Positions 1 to 10,708 of a stretch of 64,000 bases of DNA are shown here, one piece after another. A model generated the notes under the pieces. It saw only the letters and a program-made list of their open reading frames with translations. It ran no database searches and was not told the DNA's origin. This DNA is from Gracilaria domingensis (lineage: Eukaryota; Rhodophyta; Florideophyceae; Gracilariales; Gracilariaceae). Within the stretch, counting starts at the first letter, position 1, and each line of letters begins with the position of its first letter. The position numbers and the translations under genes are program-made. The stretch is taken from positions 186,001 to 250,000 of the forward strand of contig VCMS01000012.1 in NCBI GenBank assembly GCA_022539475.1, given 5' to 3'.

Positions 1-548
1 GTAAACCTCAACGAGGCCTTTGGCTCTGATCTTCTTGCCGCTTGCGCACGGTCACCAGCCCCATCCTGGGGAATACCGCCGCAATTCCGGGCTGATCAAC
101 CAACCTCCGTCCCTGAGGAGTACTAATCCGTCGTCACGGCACTTTTCTTATCTATTTTATTGTTGTCATTTCCGTCTTACGGCTTTCGCTACTCTGCCCT
201 ACATTGTAGGTTTGTTTTATTTTGTCTCGGGAGTTTTCCCGCTTATCGCGAGTCAGTGCTCCGCAGTGCGGCTCGCTTGTTGATCTTTTGTCGTCCCATA
301 CCGTTGGGCTGGATACCCCCACTCGCTGTGGCTCGCCGGAACCATCCGGATACCTACGCCGATTCTACCCCTTCTACCTCCGACTGCACGCCCAGATCGG
401 GGCCACCCGGATTTACACCCGGCTCGTGTTGGCCCTATCGGAGGGTTCTGCCGCTCGACTGCCCTTCACAGGGAGCAGGGCCTGAACACCCTGAGGTGCT
501 CGTCCGCGACGCGGCTTGTTGTTTTCCCGTCGAGGGTTTTGCACCACA
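1..548. other. Unassigned flank left of the copia element
   Basis: No gene is recognised here. Several short open frames exist (up to 130 codons), rich in Pro, Ser and Arg, but none shows a familiar domain. The stretch is GC-rich compared with the AT-rich DNA on the other side of the retroelement, so the two flanks do not look like one interrupted locus. It could be the end of an older repeat or of a gene that starts outside the window. Confidence 0.4.
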
Positions 549-704
549 CTAGAAGGTGACAACGAGCCTAGCCTGGACTGCTAAGTAGCTACGCAAGTTA
601 TCCGCACAGTGCGATGGACTAATATCGATACCATAGTGTTCGAAGAGTATCGACAAAGAAGATGTAATGTCGACGCAAGTAGTCACGGACTTGTAGGATC
701 AACA
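549..704 (-). repeat. 3' LTR of the copia element
   Basis: This 156-bp direct repeat matches the copy at 5830-5985 almost exactly. Read on the minus strand it begins TGTTGATCC and ends CACCTTCTAG. It follows the RNase H end of pol, so it is the 3' LTR. Confidence 0.93.
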
Positions 705-729
705 GTCGGCATTTTTCAAGACGTCGACA

Positions 730-3700
730 TTACGACTGTCGAATGTTCTCACTTGACCTTATTATCCACTGCTGGACAGGAACTGTGACCTTTCCAGTTT
801 CCAGTAATTCTTCTAGCGGATGACAGCGAGTCAACTTCGTCAAACCATCTGCTGGGTTGTCAGAGCCGCGAATCCAGCCAATGTCGTCGATTTCGAAGCA
901 GCTGTACGCCTCACGCGCGGCTTGTATGTCCAGCATTAAACGTTTCTCAGATGTAGTTGTGCTCTTGATGATTGTTTTGAAGACCGAATCGCTATCAGTC
1001 AGCATTACAAGAGGAATATGTTGCTTGAGCATAGACTGCAGTTCTCGTTTGAAAAGATAGGCGAGATCAAATGCGTCTGAAAAAGCGTATAGTTCAGCTC
1101 CCATTACTGAACGAACTCGGCGGCGGCTCTTGTAGCTGGTATAATGTACGATGTTGTGGTGACCAGTGTGATCACAAAGTGCGATTAAATAACCGAGTTG
1201 TGAGTGTTGCGAGGGCGTATTCGCAAAAGAACTATCACTGTACACCCTAATATGCAACGTCTTCAAATCCAAACGCCTTTGTAAGATACCGCGGTCTGCA
1301 GAGGCGTGTATGCGGCGGATCAAAATGTTAATCTGATCAATGTAGGGCTTTCCGAATTGAGCTTCAGTTACTTGGGCGAGGAGGTTAACGGTTGCAGCAA
1401 TGTCAGGCCTCGTATGAACTAACCAAGCAAGTTCTTGACGTTTCGAGCGGAACTGAGGGAACGTGGCAGTAGCTTCAAGGAGTTCGATTCGAGAGGCAAA
1501 CTTGGTCTGCTGAAGTTTGTAACCATTATCGCTGTTTGTGATATCAATTCCGGCAAACCTGAAATTGTCGTAGACGCGGGGCTTGGAGTCAAATCTTGTT
1601 TCCGTAATGCGGGAGGAGTTGTCGAAAGAAGCGGTACCGGTACTGATTGTATCATCTACATACGCGCCTGTTAGTCCTTCTAGTTTGTCATGGACGACTT
1701 TGAAAAATAGGGACAGGTCTCCGGGGGTCGGCATCATCATCAGGTCTTGGCGAAGGTGATTTGCAAAAGTACGATTCCAGTAGTCTCCTGAATCGCTTAA
1801 ACCGTAAAGAGGTTTTAGCAATTTGAGTAGTTTGTCCTCTGAGAGGCAGAATTCGGCTGTCGGGCGTATGTATATGTCCCGCATGAGCTTGTCAGCAGAT
1901 TGTAGATATGCTTGGGACACGTCTTGGGACCATACAGGGAAACCAAAAATAGCTGCTATCGCGATAAGTAGACGAATTGAAGACTGTTTCAAAGTGGTGC
2001 TTTGGTGTACTAATCGCAGCTTCTCGGAGTCGGTATGTCCTTGCACAATGAAACGAGCTTTGTAAATCTCGTTATCAGAGTCTGTGTTTTTGATCGATAG
2101 AGCAAACCGGCCACCAAGTATGTTGTGCGGTACAGTAGGATCAAGTTCTTCACGGCAAATGACTTCGTACACACCACGTTTGGCAAGCCCGGCGAGCTCT
2201 TGGGCTTTAGAATCGTCAAAAAGCTGAAGGTTGCCACGGAAGTCAGAGGGGCTTAATATCTCTGTGATGTGGAGCGAAGGAACCGAATTCGACCTGAAGC
2301 AGTTCAAACCTTGGTGAAGGCGACTCAACTCATCATCACCTACTTCTGTGGGATCTGGGAGCACGTGTGCTATACTGTAATGAGCCGTTCTTCCGTCCAC
2401 GTCCACGGAAACTTGTTTACCCACCAACTTTAGGATAGTGTAGGGGCCAGTCCAGTGTTTCAACTTTTCGTCGTAGACCAAGACACGTTGACCTGGTTCC
2501 AAGAGGTATCTGGTGGCGGGCGGGATTTTGGAGCGAAGGGCCTGTTGAATGCGTAGTTTGGCAGTGATGGAGGCCATTTCGCGTCGAGCTGCTTCAAGGG
2601 CACGTAATCGCTCTTGTTGATTTGGAACTGTGGATGTGGGGATGGGAAAACGGGGCAACATTCCGTACACAAGTAACGATGGGACGAGTCCTTCGGGTCC
2701 CATTGTGTCATTGATACCTTTCACTGCGTAACGAAGGGCAAGATCCGCGTCTAGAGACGGGCATTCATGGCGGACGGTGTTGAATATCCTCCTGAGGGGA
2801 GCATGGTAACGCTCACCTGATCCAATGCTGTTGTGGGATTGGACGCCTGAAATGCGAAGTTCAATGCCGTATTCCATTGTGCAATTTCCCCAATACTTAG
2901 AGGTGAATGCGGAGCCGCGATCTACACGCATGACTGAGGGAAAACCAGTATAAGTAGTGACCCAGGCTTCCAGGAATGCGTCCCAAATGTCCTTCGCGGA
3001 TTCCCCTTTGAGAATCACGGCATTCTGGTAATGCGTTTGCGTATCGACGATGTGAAGGACAGGTATTCGTTTCTTCTTACCATACTTCAGAAACATCAGG
3101 TCTAGGGCGATCTCCTGATTGAACTGAATGTTTTCCTCGGGAATAGAAACACGGAAGCGAAAGGGTCGGGAGGAGAACCGCTGGCATGAAGCACACTTGT
3201 TCGAAATGTCTTGCAAAAGACGTTTGGTATCCGGCGAAAGATCATCGGGCTTAGAGCGTTTTAAGAGGTTTAGGAGCTTTCCGGCGCTAGGATGGAAAAA
3301 GTGTTCGTGTAGCTTCTGTAGTTCGGATCGAGTGTAGAGGATTGACGGTAAGCTCCATTCCCAGAAGAGGTGTCCGTGCTTGCGTTTAAGTGGTAGCGAC
3401 CATCCTGCACGATGATGAACGAGCTGGTTTGTAACGTTGTTTGGGTAAAGTCCAAAACGATCCAAAACCTCTAGTCCAATCAGAAAAGGAATGTCCGCGG
3501 ACACAACGTCAATGTTGATTGAGATGAAGGTGCCGTCTGGGGTGGGTATGCGGGCGGGCATGTTTCCAAGGCTGTTTCTGTATCCGTCCCCAAACTTGAA
3601 AGCATAAGGAGAAGGAGATAGTTTCAGCTTCAATCCCGCTGACGTGCAATAAGCTCGTGCTTGTGCCAAGCCGCAAACGGATTTGTGCGCACCTGGATCG

Positions 3701-3837
3701 ACGCATGCTCCTTCAAAGACGCTTGAGGAGTACTGTTTTCCTGTGGGACTTTTAGCACTGAAGTTCAGTACCTCTTTCACAATACGTCGCGCAAATGGAG
3801 ATTGTGGGGTTGCGTGGGAGCTTCTGCGTTTGCGCAA
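730..3837 (-). CDS. Copia pol polyprotein (protease-integrase-RT-RNase H)
   Basis: This open frame of about 1035 codons shows, in order: a protease-like ACVDPGA motif near residue 45; the HHCC zinc region of integrase (HFFHPSAG ... CASCQRF, about residues 178-220); an integrase core with LDLMFLKYG and VDRGSAF; a copia reverse transcriptase with SQDVSQAYLQ and AYVDD; and a C-terminal RNase H with VYSDSSFAN and MGAELYAFSDA. The frame has no ATG at its head, as expected if pol is made by read-through or recoding after gag, which this superfamily is known to use. Family assignment is firm because integrase precedes RT. Confidence 0.92.
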   Translation of the reverse strand: MRKRRSSHATPQSPFARRIVKEVLNFSAKSPTGKQYSSSVFEGACVDPGAHKSVCGLAQARAYCTSAGLKLKLSPSPYAFKFGDGYRNSLGNMPARIPTPDGTFISINIDVVSADIPFLIGLEVLDRFGLYPNNVTNQLVHHRAGWSLPLKRKHGHLFWEWSLPSILYTRSELQKLHEHFFHPSAGKLLNLLKRSKPDDLSPDTKRLLQDISNKCASCQRFSSRPFRFRVSIPEENIQFNQEIALDLMFLKYGKKKRIPVLHIVDTQTHYQNAVILKGESAKDIWDAFLEAWVTTYTGFPSVMRVDRGSAFTSKYWGNCTMEYGIELRISGVQSHNSIGSGERYHAPLRRIFNTVRHECPSLDADLALRYAVKGINDTMGPEGLVPSLLVYGMLPRFPIPTSTVPNQQERLRALEAARREMASITAKLRIQQALRSKIPPATRYLLEPGQRVLVYDEKLKHWTGPYTILKLVGKQVSVDVDGRTAHYSIAHVLPDPTEVGDDELSRLHQGLNCFRSNSVPSLHITEILSPSDFRGNLQLFDDSKAQELAGLAKRGVYEVICREELDPTVPHNILGGRFALSIKNTDSDNEIYKARFIVQGHTDSEKLRLVHQSTTLKQSSIRLLIAIAAIFGFPVWSQDVSQAYLQSADKLMRDIYIRPTAEFCLSEDKLLKLLKPLYGLSDSGDYWNRTFANHLRQDLMMMPTPGDLSLFFKVVHDKLEGLTGAYVDDTISTGTASFDNSSRITETRFDSKPRVYDNFRFAGIDITNSDNGYKLQQTKFASRIELLEATATFPQFRSKRQELAWLVHTRPDIAATVNLLAQVTEAQFGKPYIDQINILIRRIHASADRGILQRRLDLKTLHIRVYSDSSFANTPSQHSQLGYLIALCDHTGHHNIVHYTSYKSRRRVRSVMGAELYAFSDAFDLAYLFKRELQSMLKQHIPLVMLTDSDSVFKTIIKSTTTSEKRLMLDIQAAREAYSCFEIDDIGWIRGSDNPADGLTKLTRCHPLEELLETGKVTVPVQQWIIRSSENIRQS

Positions 3838-3950
3838 CGCCCATTTTGGCGCGTAACAGGTTGAGTAGTTCGATGAAAACTGGGAGCGATGAGCGTCGGG
3901 TGGTTTTGTGGGCCTTTGATTGGGGAAAGAGCGGCCATTGCGATCCCCAA

Positions 3951-5630
3951 TTAAAAACCCTCATCCGTAGAATTATCGTCATTACCATACGGAGCCGGTG
4001 CGGCAGATCGTGCCAAGTCCGCATTGCTGATGAGGGACGTCTGGATCTTGGCCAAGAGGCTTTCCGACTCTGGGGTTTCATTATGATAGTCTGTAGAGGG
4101 CGCTGTGTTAGGCTCAACCAGAAGAGTTTCGGCGAGTTGATTCATAACAAAAGCGCCTTCAGGATCGTCAATTAAGTTGACATCTTTCGTCCTGTTTCGC
4201 TTTAACCAGCTTCTGGCCTTGTCTCTGTTTCTCCGTATCTTGTGCTCATTGCGGGGTTCAGTGCATATGAAAAGTCGGCATCCTTGCTTCTCACAATTCC
4301 AGCATGCGGCTAGGTTTGAAGGGAGCTCTACTCTGGGCTTCCTTCGGCCGGGGCCATGACGGTGTCGAGGGAAGGTGGCAGCGGGTTTGAATGAGGATGT
4401 ACTGGATGGAGTTCGTCCGAAACGACCTTGTCCAGAGAAATTGACGGCGTTCTCAGCATATGCGTCTGGATCGTCCTGAGAGTAGTTCACAGTAGACATC
4501 TTTTGTCTGTACTGCACGTCGTCAGCGGAAGACGAGTTGTCGGGGGTGTTCATACGTTTCTGACCTTCTGCAAATTGACGATTGTTCAGCTCTGCGCTGA
4601 AAAGCTCTGACATGAGAGCCCTGTACGGAAAGAGCTTCGAGTTGGTCTGAGACAGAATATGTCGAGCCCAAGGTATTCCCTGTACTGCATTTGCGAGTAC
4701 CTTGCGTTTATGGCGATCTGTCCGGTCCTCGACGTGCGCCATCGGAGTGAGACGGTCAATCTCTTTGATCAGGGCATCCAAGGCTTCTCGCGGTAGCCTA
4801 TCATCTTTCATGAACTGTGAAAGATGAAGAGAGTCCAACTTGGAAGACATATCGTCTCGTGAGGTTGGTGAAGAGTACCGCTCACTGAAGGCATCAACAA
4901 TAGATCCCCAAGACATTTGTTTGTCACGAATCTCCTCTCGATAGAAGTGAAGAGCATCTCCACCCAACGAGTAGTGTAGATATTGGGAACGATCACCGCC
5001 TTTCACCTTCTGATCGTTACAGTAGTCCATGAAGCAAGCGATGTGATCACCCCAATCTTCCTCTAGATCACCAGTGAATTTGTCGCGGCGAGTGCGGTAA
5101 CGAGTGGAGAAAAAAGAGCAACGTTTGTTCTCGTACTGATCTTCCGAAAGATCAATTGCAACCTGCGCAGATGATTCACCTGCAGGAGCAGGGGTGGATG
5201 GATCCTGAAGTCGGAAGGGGAGTTGTGCTGGAGAGCCTTGGTTCGATGGCGAATACAGTACAACGTCACCATTACGAATCGCATCCAAGTAGTCCATTGC
5301 ACGCTTGCGCACATCTGCCTGTTCATCATCGTTCCAAATGGCAGCAATAACTCGCTTACCAATTAGAGTTCCGGTTTCTGCGTTTCGTGGTATAACTACT
5401 TCTCTCGTTTCCAAAAAGGTGCGAACGCGTTTGTAAATGTCGTAGTTGCTGACAATACTTGGGTTTACAAATTGCATAGCACCACGATCTTCACGAATAG
5501 CGGCCAGTAGATCTTCTCCGGTCAATACAGGCGTAGTGGACATGTAGCCCTCGAAAAGGTTCTCAAGTCCACGTTGTACGTCATTCAGAAGACGAATCGT
5601 GCCAAACGGTTTTGCGGACGCGTTCGACAT
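3951..5630 (-). CDS. Copia gag-like capsid/nucleocapsid protein
   Basis: This 559-residue frame begins with ATG just inside the 5' LTR and lies directly before pol. A central segment (about residues 180-360), with WGDHIACFMDYCND, LHFYREEIRD and FSERYSSPTSRDDM, has the look of a retrotransposon gag capsid domain. A Cys-rich stretch (CWNCEKQGCRLFIC, about residue 445) followed by basic residues sits where a nucleocapsid zinc knuckle would be, although the Cys spacing is not the classic CCHC. The call rests on position and overall pattern rather than a recognised signature. Confidence 0.8.
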   Translation of the reverse strand: MSNASAKPFGTIRLLNDVQRGLENLFEGYMSTTPVLTGEDLLAAIREDRGAMQFVNPSIVSNYDIYKRVRTFLETREVVIPRNAETGTLIGKRVIAAIWNDDEQADVRKRAMDYLDAIRNGDVVLYSPSNQGSPAQLPFRLQDPSTPAPAGESSAQVAIDLSEDQYENKRCSFFSTRYRTRRDKFTGDLEEDWGDHIACFMDYCNDQKVKGGDRSQYLHYSLGGDALHFYREEIRDKQMSWGSIVDAFSERYSSPTSRDDMSSKLDSLHLSQFMKDDRLPREALDALIKEIDRLTPMAHVEDRTDRHKRKVLANAVQGIPWARHILSQTNSKLFPYRALMSELFSAELNNRQFAEGQKRMNTPDNSSSADDVQYRQKMSTVNYSQDDPDAYAENAVNFSGQGRFGRTPSSTSSFKPAATFPRHRHGPGRRKPRVELPSNLAACWNCEKQGCRLFICTEPRNEHKIRRNRDKARSWLKRNRTKDVNLIDDPEGAFVMNQLAETLLVEPNTAPSTDYHNETPESESLLAKIQTSLISNADLARSAAPAPYGNDDNSTDEGF

Positions 5631-5829
5631 GATCAGATAAATTGTTTGGTTGTTTGCTTTGATTCGCGAATGTCGACAAACAACACTGAGATGTTGTTGT
5701 GCTCGGACAGGGAGCGCTGGCTATCCTGTCTGTCCACGAGGACTCTGAGCGGAGGAAAACGCGAGCAACGACACAGGTCTGCTTGCTCTTGCAGTATGCT
5801 TTACTGTTGCGACTAGATTCCTGTCCGGG

Positions 5830-5985
5830 CTAGAAGGTGACAACGAGTCTAGCCTGGAGTGCTAAGTAGCTACGCAAGTTATCCGCACAGTGCGATGGAC
5901 TAATATCGATACCATAGTGTTCGAAGAGTATCGACAAAGAAGATGTAATGTCGACGCAAGTAGTCACGGACTTGTAGGATCAACA
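5830..5985 (-). repeat. 5' LTR of the copia element
   Basis: This 156-bp direct repeat is the partner of 549-704. It precedes the gag frame, so it is the 5' LTR and should hold the element's promoter. Confidence 0.93.
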
Positions 5986-6346
5986 GTAGATGTGCGCAAG
6001 GACGTCAGAAACGTACTGTTTCGCTGCCCACTTATAAACAAGCCAGAAGAAAGGAACTAAGTTACCTACAGTTAGCAAAAGAAAAGACATGACAATGATA
6101 GATATGACAAAGCAGGGGCCGTCAAAGTTGTTGCCTTTTTTAGGAGAGAGAATTGCATCTGACAGTGAAGCTCTCCCGCTACTTCGAAATAAAGAGTAGA
6201 GGACCATACTAAAGAAGAAGAAGAAGAAATGTTAGAAACGTTACAAAGAGTATAATGACGAAAGACATCATCTCTATTCCTCTCTTCGCGTTCCCTAGAT
6301 TTGAAAGCTACACTTAAAATGTACGTCGAGAAACACGGAAAGAAGA
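5986..6346. other. AT-rich flank right of the copia element
   Basis: No supported gene. A minus-strand open frame (5980-6207, 75 codons) encodes a hydrophobic stretch and runs straight into the LTR. It could be the stump of an interrupted membrane-protein gene, but I recognise no family. A short GAA-type triplet run lies at about 6209-6228. Confidence 0.4.
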
Positions 6347-6354
6347 GCTTTTAT
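6347..6354. repeat. 8-bp target-site duplication, left copy
   Basis: GCTTTTAT, identical to 7227-7234 on the far side of the hAT-type element. Confidence 0.88.
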
Positions 6355-7226
6355 CAGGGGCGTATCCGTGACTACGTTTTTGATACATGTTGAAGTCAAG
6401 AAGTCAAGCACTTTTGGCGGTAGTCATCTTGAAAGTAGTCAAAATATAGTCACAAGAGATACGCGTGAACGTTTACTAGATAGCTTAAGAAGTAGGTGCC
6501 TAAGAGTTTTCTATCATCTTCCATGCTACTTTTGTCGCTGTTTTTTGCAACGCGGAGGCTCCAAATTGCAGTACACTGTTTTCCTCATGTTGGTTTCTAT
6601 GTAACTCTTAATGGATAAATGCTTTAATGCTTTCCGTGATTTTTAAGTCTCCGAAGGAAGAGACTGTCTCCAATTGCCTTCAATGCTGGCAAGGTCACTG
6701 AAACGTCTTTCAGCTAGAGCAGAGTAAGCCTGAGCGGATAGAGCTACTTGCGCAATTATATTAAATGGAACGAGGCTTATCCACCGTGGCAGTTCGTTAG
6801 TGCGTCTCCAAAACCGCAGAGTCATGCTCGGCTCTTTCTATTTATTGTTCTTCAACGATTTGCAACGTTCCTTCTGCAACAAACTGAATATCCCCTTCAG
6901 TTTATGACTGTGAGTCATCAATGAACTGTCTAGTTCGACAGCTTCCCTTTCAAAAACAACAAATGAACGAATGATTTGTAGGAAGATTAGACAGGACATA
7001 GAAGTCAGAACTACTGAGATGTTAATTACTACTGTGTGCGGTCAAATATATCTACTTAATATCTCTCAGAGATCATCCAAAGTCACATTGAGCTGCTATG
7101 GAGCCGTTCAATTGCTGCTGTAGACAACGGTGACTACAATATTTGACTACGGCCGAACTACTGGAGTCAGTCAGTCAAAGTCAGTGAAAAAAGCGCCGTA
7201 GTCAGTCAGTCACCGATACGGGCCTG
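6355..7226. mobile_element. Non-autonomous hAT-type DNA transposon (872 bp)
   Basis: The left end reads CAGGGGCGTATCCGTGACTA. The right end, on the other strand, reads CAGGCCCGTATCGGTGACTG, giving imperfect terminal inverted repeats that start with the CAGG common in hAT ends. The element is flanked by a perfect 8-bp direct repeat, GCTTTTAT, at 6347-6354 and 7227-7234, the hAT target-site length. Many copies of GTAGTC/TGACTAC lie just inside both ends, like the subterminal transposase-binding repeats of hAT elements. There is no transposase frame, so this is a deletion derivative or MITE-like passenger. Confidence 0.88.
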
Positions 7227-7234
7227 GCTTTTAT
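7227..7234. repeat. 8-bp target-site duplication, right copy
   Basis: GCTTTTAT, identical to 6347-6354. The perfect match suggests a fairly recent insertion or a slowly drifting site. Confidence 0.88.
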
Positions 7235-10200
7235 ATTCTGGATCCATAATGGCAATGAGAATTTGTGACAACAGAAGCTTAGATACGAAACATGTCTTAG
7301 AACACATTAACCCTGTGAATAAACTCTGTGGGACCTACAAACTTTTTCTAGAGCCGTTGCTAGATGCCATGAATTCACACAACAAAGACGAGCCTTTGCT
7401 GTTATTGATGAAATTGTCCTGAATTGGATAGACAAAAACAAATCTACGCTCTTAGAACAACAACACTGAAGCATAGCTCTCTGGACCAACTCTCATCGTT
7501 AAAAAAGATTGTGATATTTCTTAATAATGGTATGAACGCGTGGCAAAACGATTGCGTAGTAATGGTTAGAAAGCTAGGTGCCATGAAGAGTTTTACAGGC
7601 CTTCCAGAAGACGATTTGGTAATACATCGTCCAATAGTTGAACGGCAGTGCTAAAGTCTTCCTGAATTGATTAGACAACACCCACATAGATGTTTGGCCC
7701 TCTTGTTGAAGAGAAAGAAACTTTCTGTAATGATAGATTTACAATAGCATAAGAATTAGAGGTCGTTGTCAGCATTGAACAAGAAGAATAAATCGTCGCT
7801 GTTTTGTCCGATACTAAACGGGAACTCAAATATAAAGAACGAATAGCGGGCCTCGACATAAATTCGTCACAGGGACGACAATAAAAAGCAGCACCATATC
7901 ATCAACTACATGAAGTTCCTTTACGTACCAAATCATATATGTTTTATCTTGAGTTCTACCACGCAGTTGAATGAGAACGGACGAGTCGTCAAGGTCATTT
8001 GTGTGTTAGTACTTCTTTACATCTCTGACTCTGAAAATCAGTTTCCAATTTCAAAAAATAGATATTAGCATAATCTTTGTGCACCTAGCATCATACATGT
8101 TAATGAAGAAGAATATGACAGGACTAAAGAAGCTCACAACGTTTGGTTGCTGCGTTTTCGATGAACCATTGTCGGAAATGCATGGGATAACTTCAAATAG
8201 TTATTGAGTAACAGCCAGCGCCATATTGGGTCCATATTTGTCACTGACTGACTACGCCCAAAAATGAGTAGCTAATGACTGACTGACTACGACAGTAAAA
8301 AATTAGGGTACCGAAGCTCCTTTAGAGAGAACTCCTATTTCTCTCATATACAGAAAATAGTGTGGTTATTAAATGAAAAGAACCGAAAAAATTCTATATA
8401 CAACATTCTAATGTGCAATGATGAGCTTAAACAGACAAGACAAATTTTGTCAGAAATTGTGCTGCGTTTTCATTTTTAAAAATACTTTGAGCTGTACCAG
8501 TAAACTTTTCGAAATACGTTTCAAAGAAAGTTGGAAAAGAAAGCATTTCAATGTACTGCTCGGGTGTAGTTACGAAAGATACGTCTCTAAAGTTGTTTGC
8601 GGCAAAATTACTTCGTTAGAATCTCAGTGATCTAAAGTTGAGCGTCTCTCCAGAAAAGAACAAAGCTTCAACATATTTTATTGCTCCCATTTTGTTTTAA
8701 TCTTTTCTATCTTGACTATATTTTCTTTAAAAATAAGCAAACTGTTCTAAAAGTAAGCTGCATAATTTGAAGGTAAATAGCCATTTCGATTCCTAAGACT
8801 GCAAAAGATACTAGCAGGAAAGTTTGCTGATTTGCAGAAGTTTTCTGTTTAAGAATAACAACATTAGATTTTGCTATTCTCAAGAAGAAACTTTTGCAAC
8901 TCAGCTCCATGCGGGCTTTTCTTCTTCTTCTTTATTGGAGACACCTTACCTCTATTTTCTCCTACCGTGTGGGGTTTGCTGAACACCCCCGATAACCCCT
9001 AACGCTTTCCTAAAACGGTAGCCACCGACAACAGATATGTAGCCGCGTTGCGCACACTGGGCTACTATGTAATTATTCTACGAAGACGTTAGATCTCAAA
9101 GGTGTTCTCGGTCTGCGTGAGCGTGAGCACACAAGCTTTGCTTTATCAACATTTTGATTCCATTATCAATGTAGACCATGAGCCTCTAGCTTCTAGTCTT
9201 CTAGAAGGTATCCTCACATGCTTCTAACCCTTTAGCATGTGCAGGGACATTTTCTGGCACTAATGGTCGATATAGAAATTAAACTTTAGGAAACCCTTAA
9301 AACTAACCCTTGGTTTTTGTGCGAACATCGGCATGCATGCTATTATTTCTCTACAAGATTAGGTTAAACGATTCTTCCACAGATGGAACATGCCTTACAA
9401 TGAAAGAGAACTTTCTCTGGCAAAAAATTTTTCTTTAGCCTAGGAAATGCAGGAAATGAAGGTTAAATGTCCGAATTATCTTGATTCACATGGACAAGGA
9501 ACTGCTCAAATGCTTTCCTCAAAGACTCGAGTCTTCCTGATGCATCTTAAGGTATTGTTTACAGAATGAGTCTCTTACGCATAGATAGAATGTAACAGGG
9601 CAATCTTAGAATCTTTGAATCGAACGTTTCTCTCAAGGACTCGTCACTTTTCGATAGATACCTAGCTTTAAAACTATTTCGGTCAAATGGGCGTTCCATG
9701 GGAGTCGACAGAGTCCATACAACGCGCGGTTAGAGAGGCAAGGCGGAAGAGGCCGGTTGGAGGCTCTTCTGTAGCTCGGATTATAATCCTATGAGGTGTA
9801 TGATGTCACATGTTGTAATTCACAACCAATGACGAGCTCTTCTAGAGCAATTCACTGAAGCTGTAATACAATTATCGATGTCTAAATTTGGCGACAGATG
9901 CGTCGCGATGCGCTAGTGCACACATCATGTGATAACTGAAGCCCCCTACCAAGGCCCTGTACAACGCCAAAAGTTGCACCTATTGTAAAAACATCTAGCC
10001 CAAATATATGTGTGGCACAGGAGTCTACTGACGAAGGTGGGTGTCGGAAGTGGTATCGGAGGAAAATAGTATTATCAGAAGTTGCGGCAACCATTTAATC
10101 CGTTTTGATGGAACAAAATCACAAGAGCGGTCGCCCCGTTCCAATCCGGGTAATAAAGGGGCCCGCGGTTCATCTCTCACACCACGAACTGGATGAAATT

Positions 10201-10708
10201 GAGGCGCCAAATTTTTGGAAGCCGTGTACTAGTAGGCGTATATTTGTCATGACACAAGGCAAACGTGATGTACGTCTCTGATTAAAAAGGAATCAGTTTA
10301 CAACACTCCCACGGACAGCGACTCCTCCCTTCGGAATGGGGTTAGCTTAGTCTTAGATTTCCTGGTTTGGAGATTCTATAGAGCAGCGCGAACCAGTCTC
10401 ACTGGAATTGGACAAAACACGGCGAGTACGATATGTAGCTCTACTTTACGAGATTGGGGATCAGAAGTGAGGGTTGAAAGCTAGCACGAAAGGTGATGCT
10501 GATGTTGAAGATGTTGGCATCGCGGCTTACGTAGATTGCAAGGTAGTGGTATATACAAACTGCAGTCCATTGCAGTGCGCGAGCAATGCGTGAGGTTACG
10601 TTCGGAGACCTCATTACCATGAGTGATAGTAAAGCTCGGTTGTAGTTGACCAGCTTGGAGTTGAACTGAGCCGCATTCGCTGGTGAACACATGCTATGCC
10701 CGCGGGAG
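7235..10708. other. Gene-free AT-rich intergenic tract
   Basis: About 3.5 kb with no credible coding region; open frames are at most about 100 codons and low in complexity. At about 8226-8300 the plus strand carries a diverged copy of the inner end of the hAT element (see the separate entry). Around 9700-10210 the DNA becomes GC-richer, possibly an old repeat or gene remnant, but nothing is identifiable. Confidence 0.6.
8226..8300. repeat. Diverged hAT-like terminal sequence
   Basis: The plus strand reads GGGTCCATATTTGTCACTGA followed by CTGACTACG and then a second TGACTGACTGACTACG. This lines up with the right end of the 6355-7226 element read on the minus strand (GGCCCGTATCGGTGACTGAC and onward). 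It looks like one end of a related, older copy in the opposite orientation. No partner end was found. Confidence 0.45.

Larger units (their letters stand above)
549..5985 (-). mobile_element. Ty1/copia LTR retrotransposon, looks whole
   Basis: The element runs on the minus strand. It has 156-bp direct repeats at both ends, a gag-like frame, then a pol frame in the copia order: protease, integrase, reverse transcriptase, RNase H. The two LTRs differ at only about two positions, so the insertion is recent. Both long frames are uninterrupted and the element looks whole. I see no clear target-site duplication: the bases outside the two LTRs do not match, which may mean recombination between copies or rearrangement of a flank. 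Short LTRs and two frames fit copia groups known from algae. The tRNA primer site next to the 5' LTR was not matched to a particular tRNA. Confidence 0.93.

Noticed and set aside
9700-10210. GC-richer block in the gene-free tract as a degraded gene
   Set aside because: No frame longer than about 70 codons and no recognisable motif on either strand.
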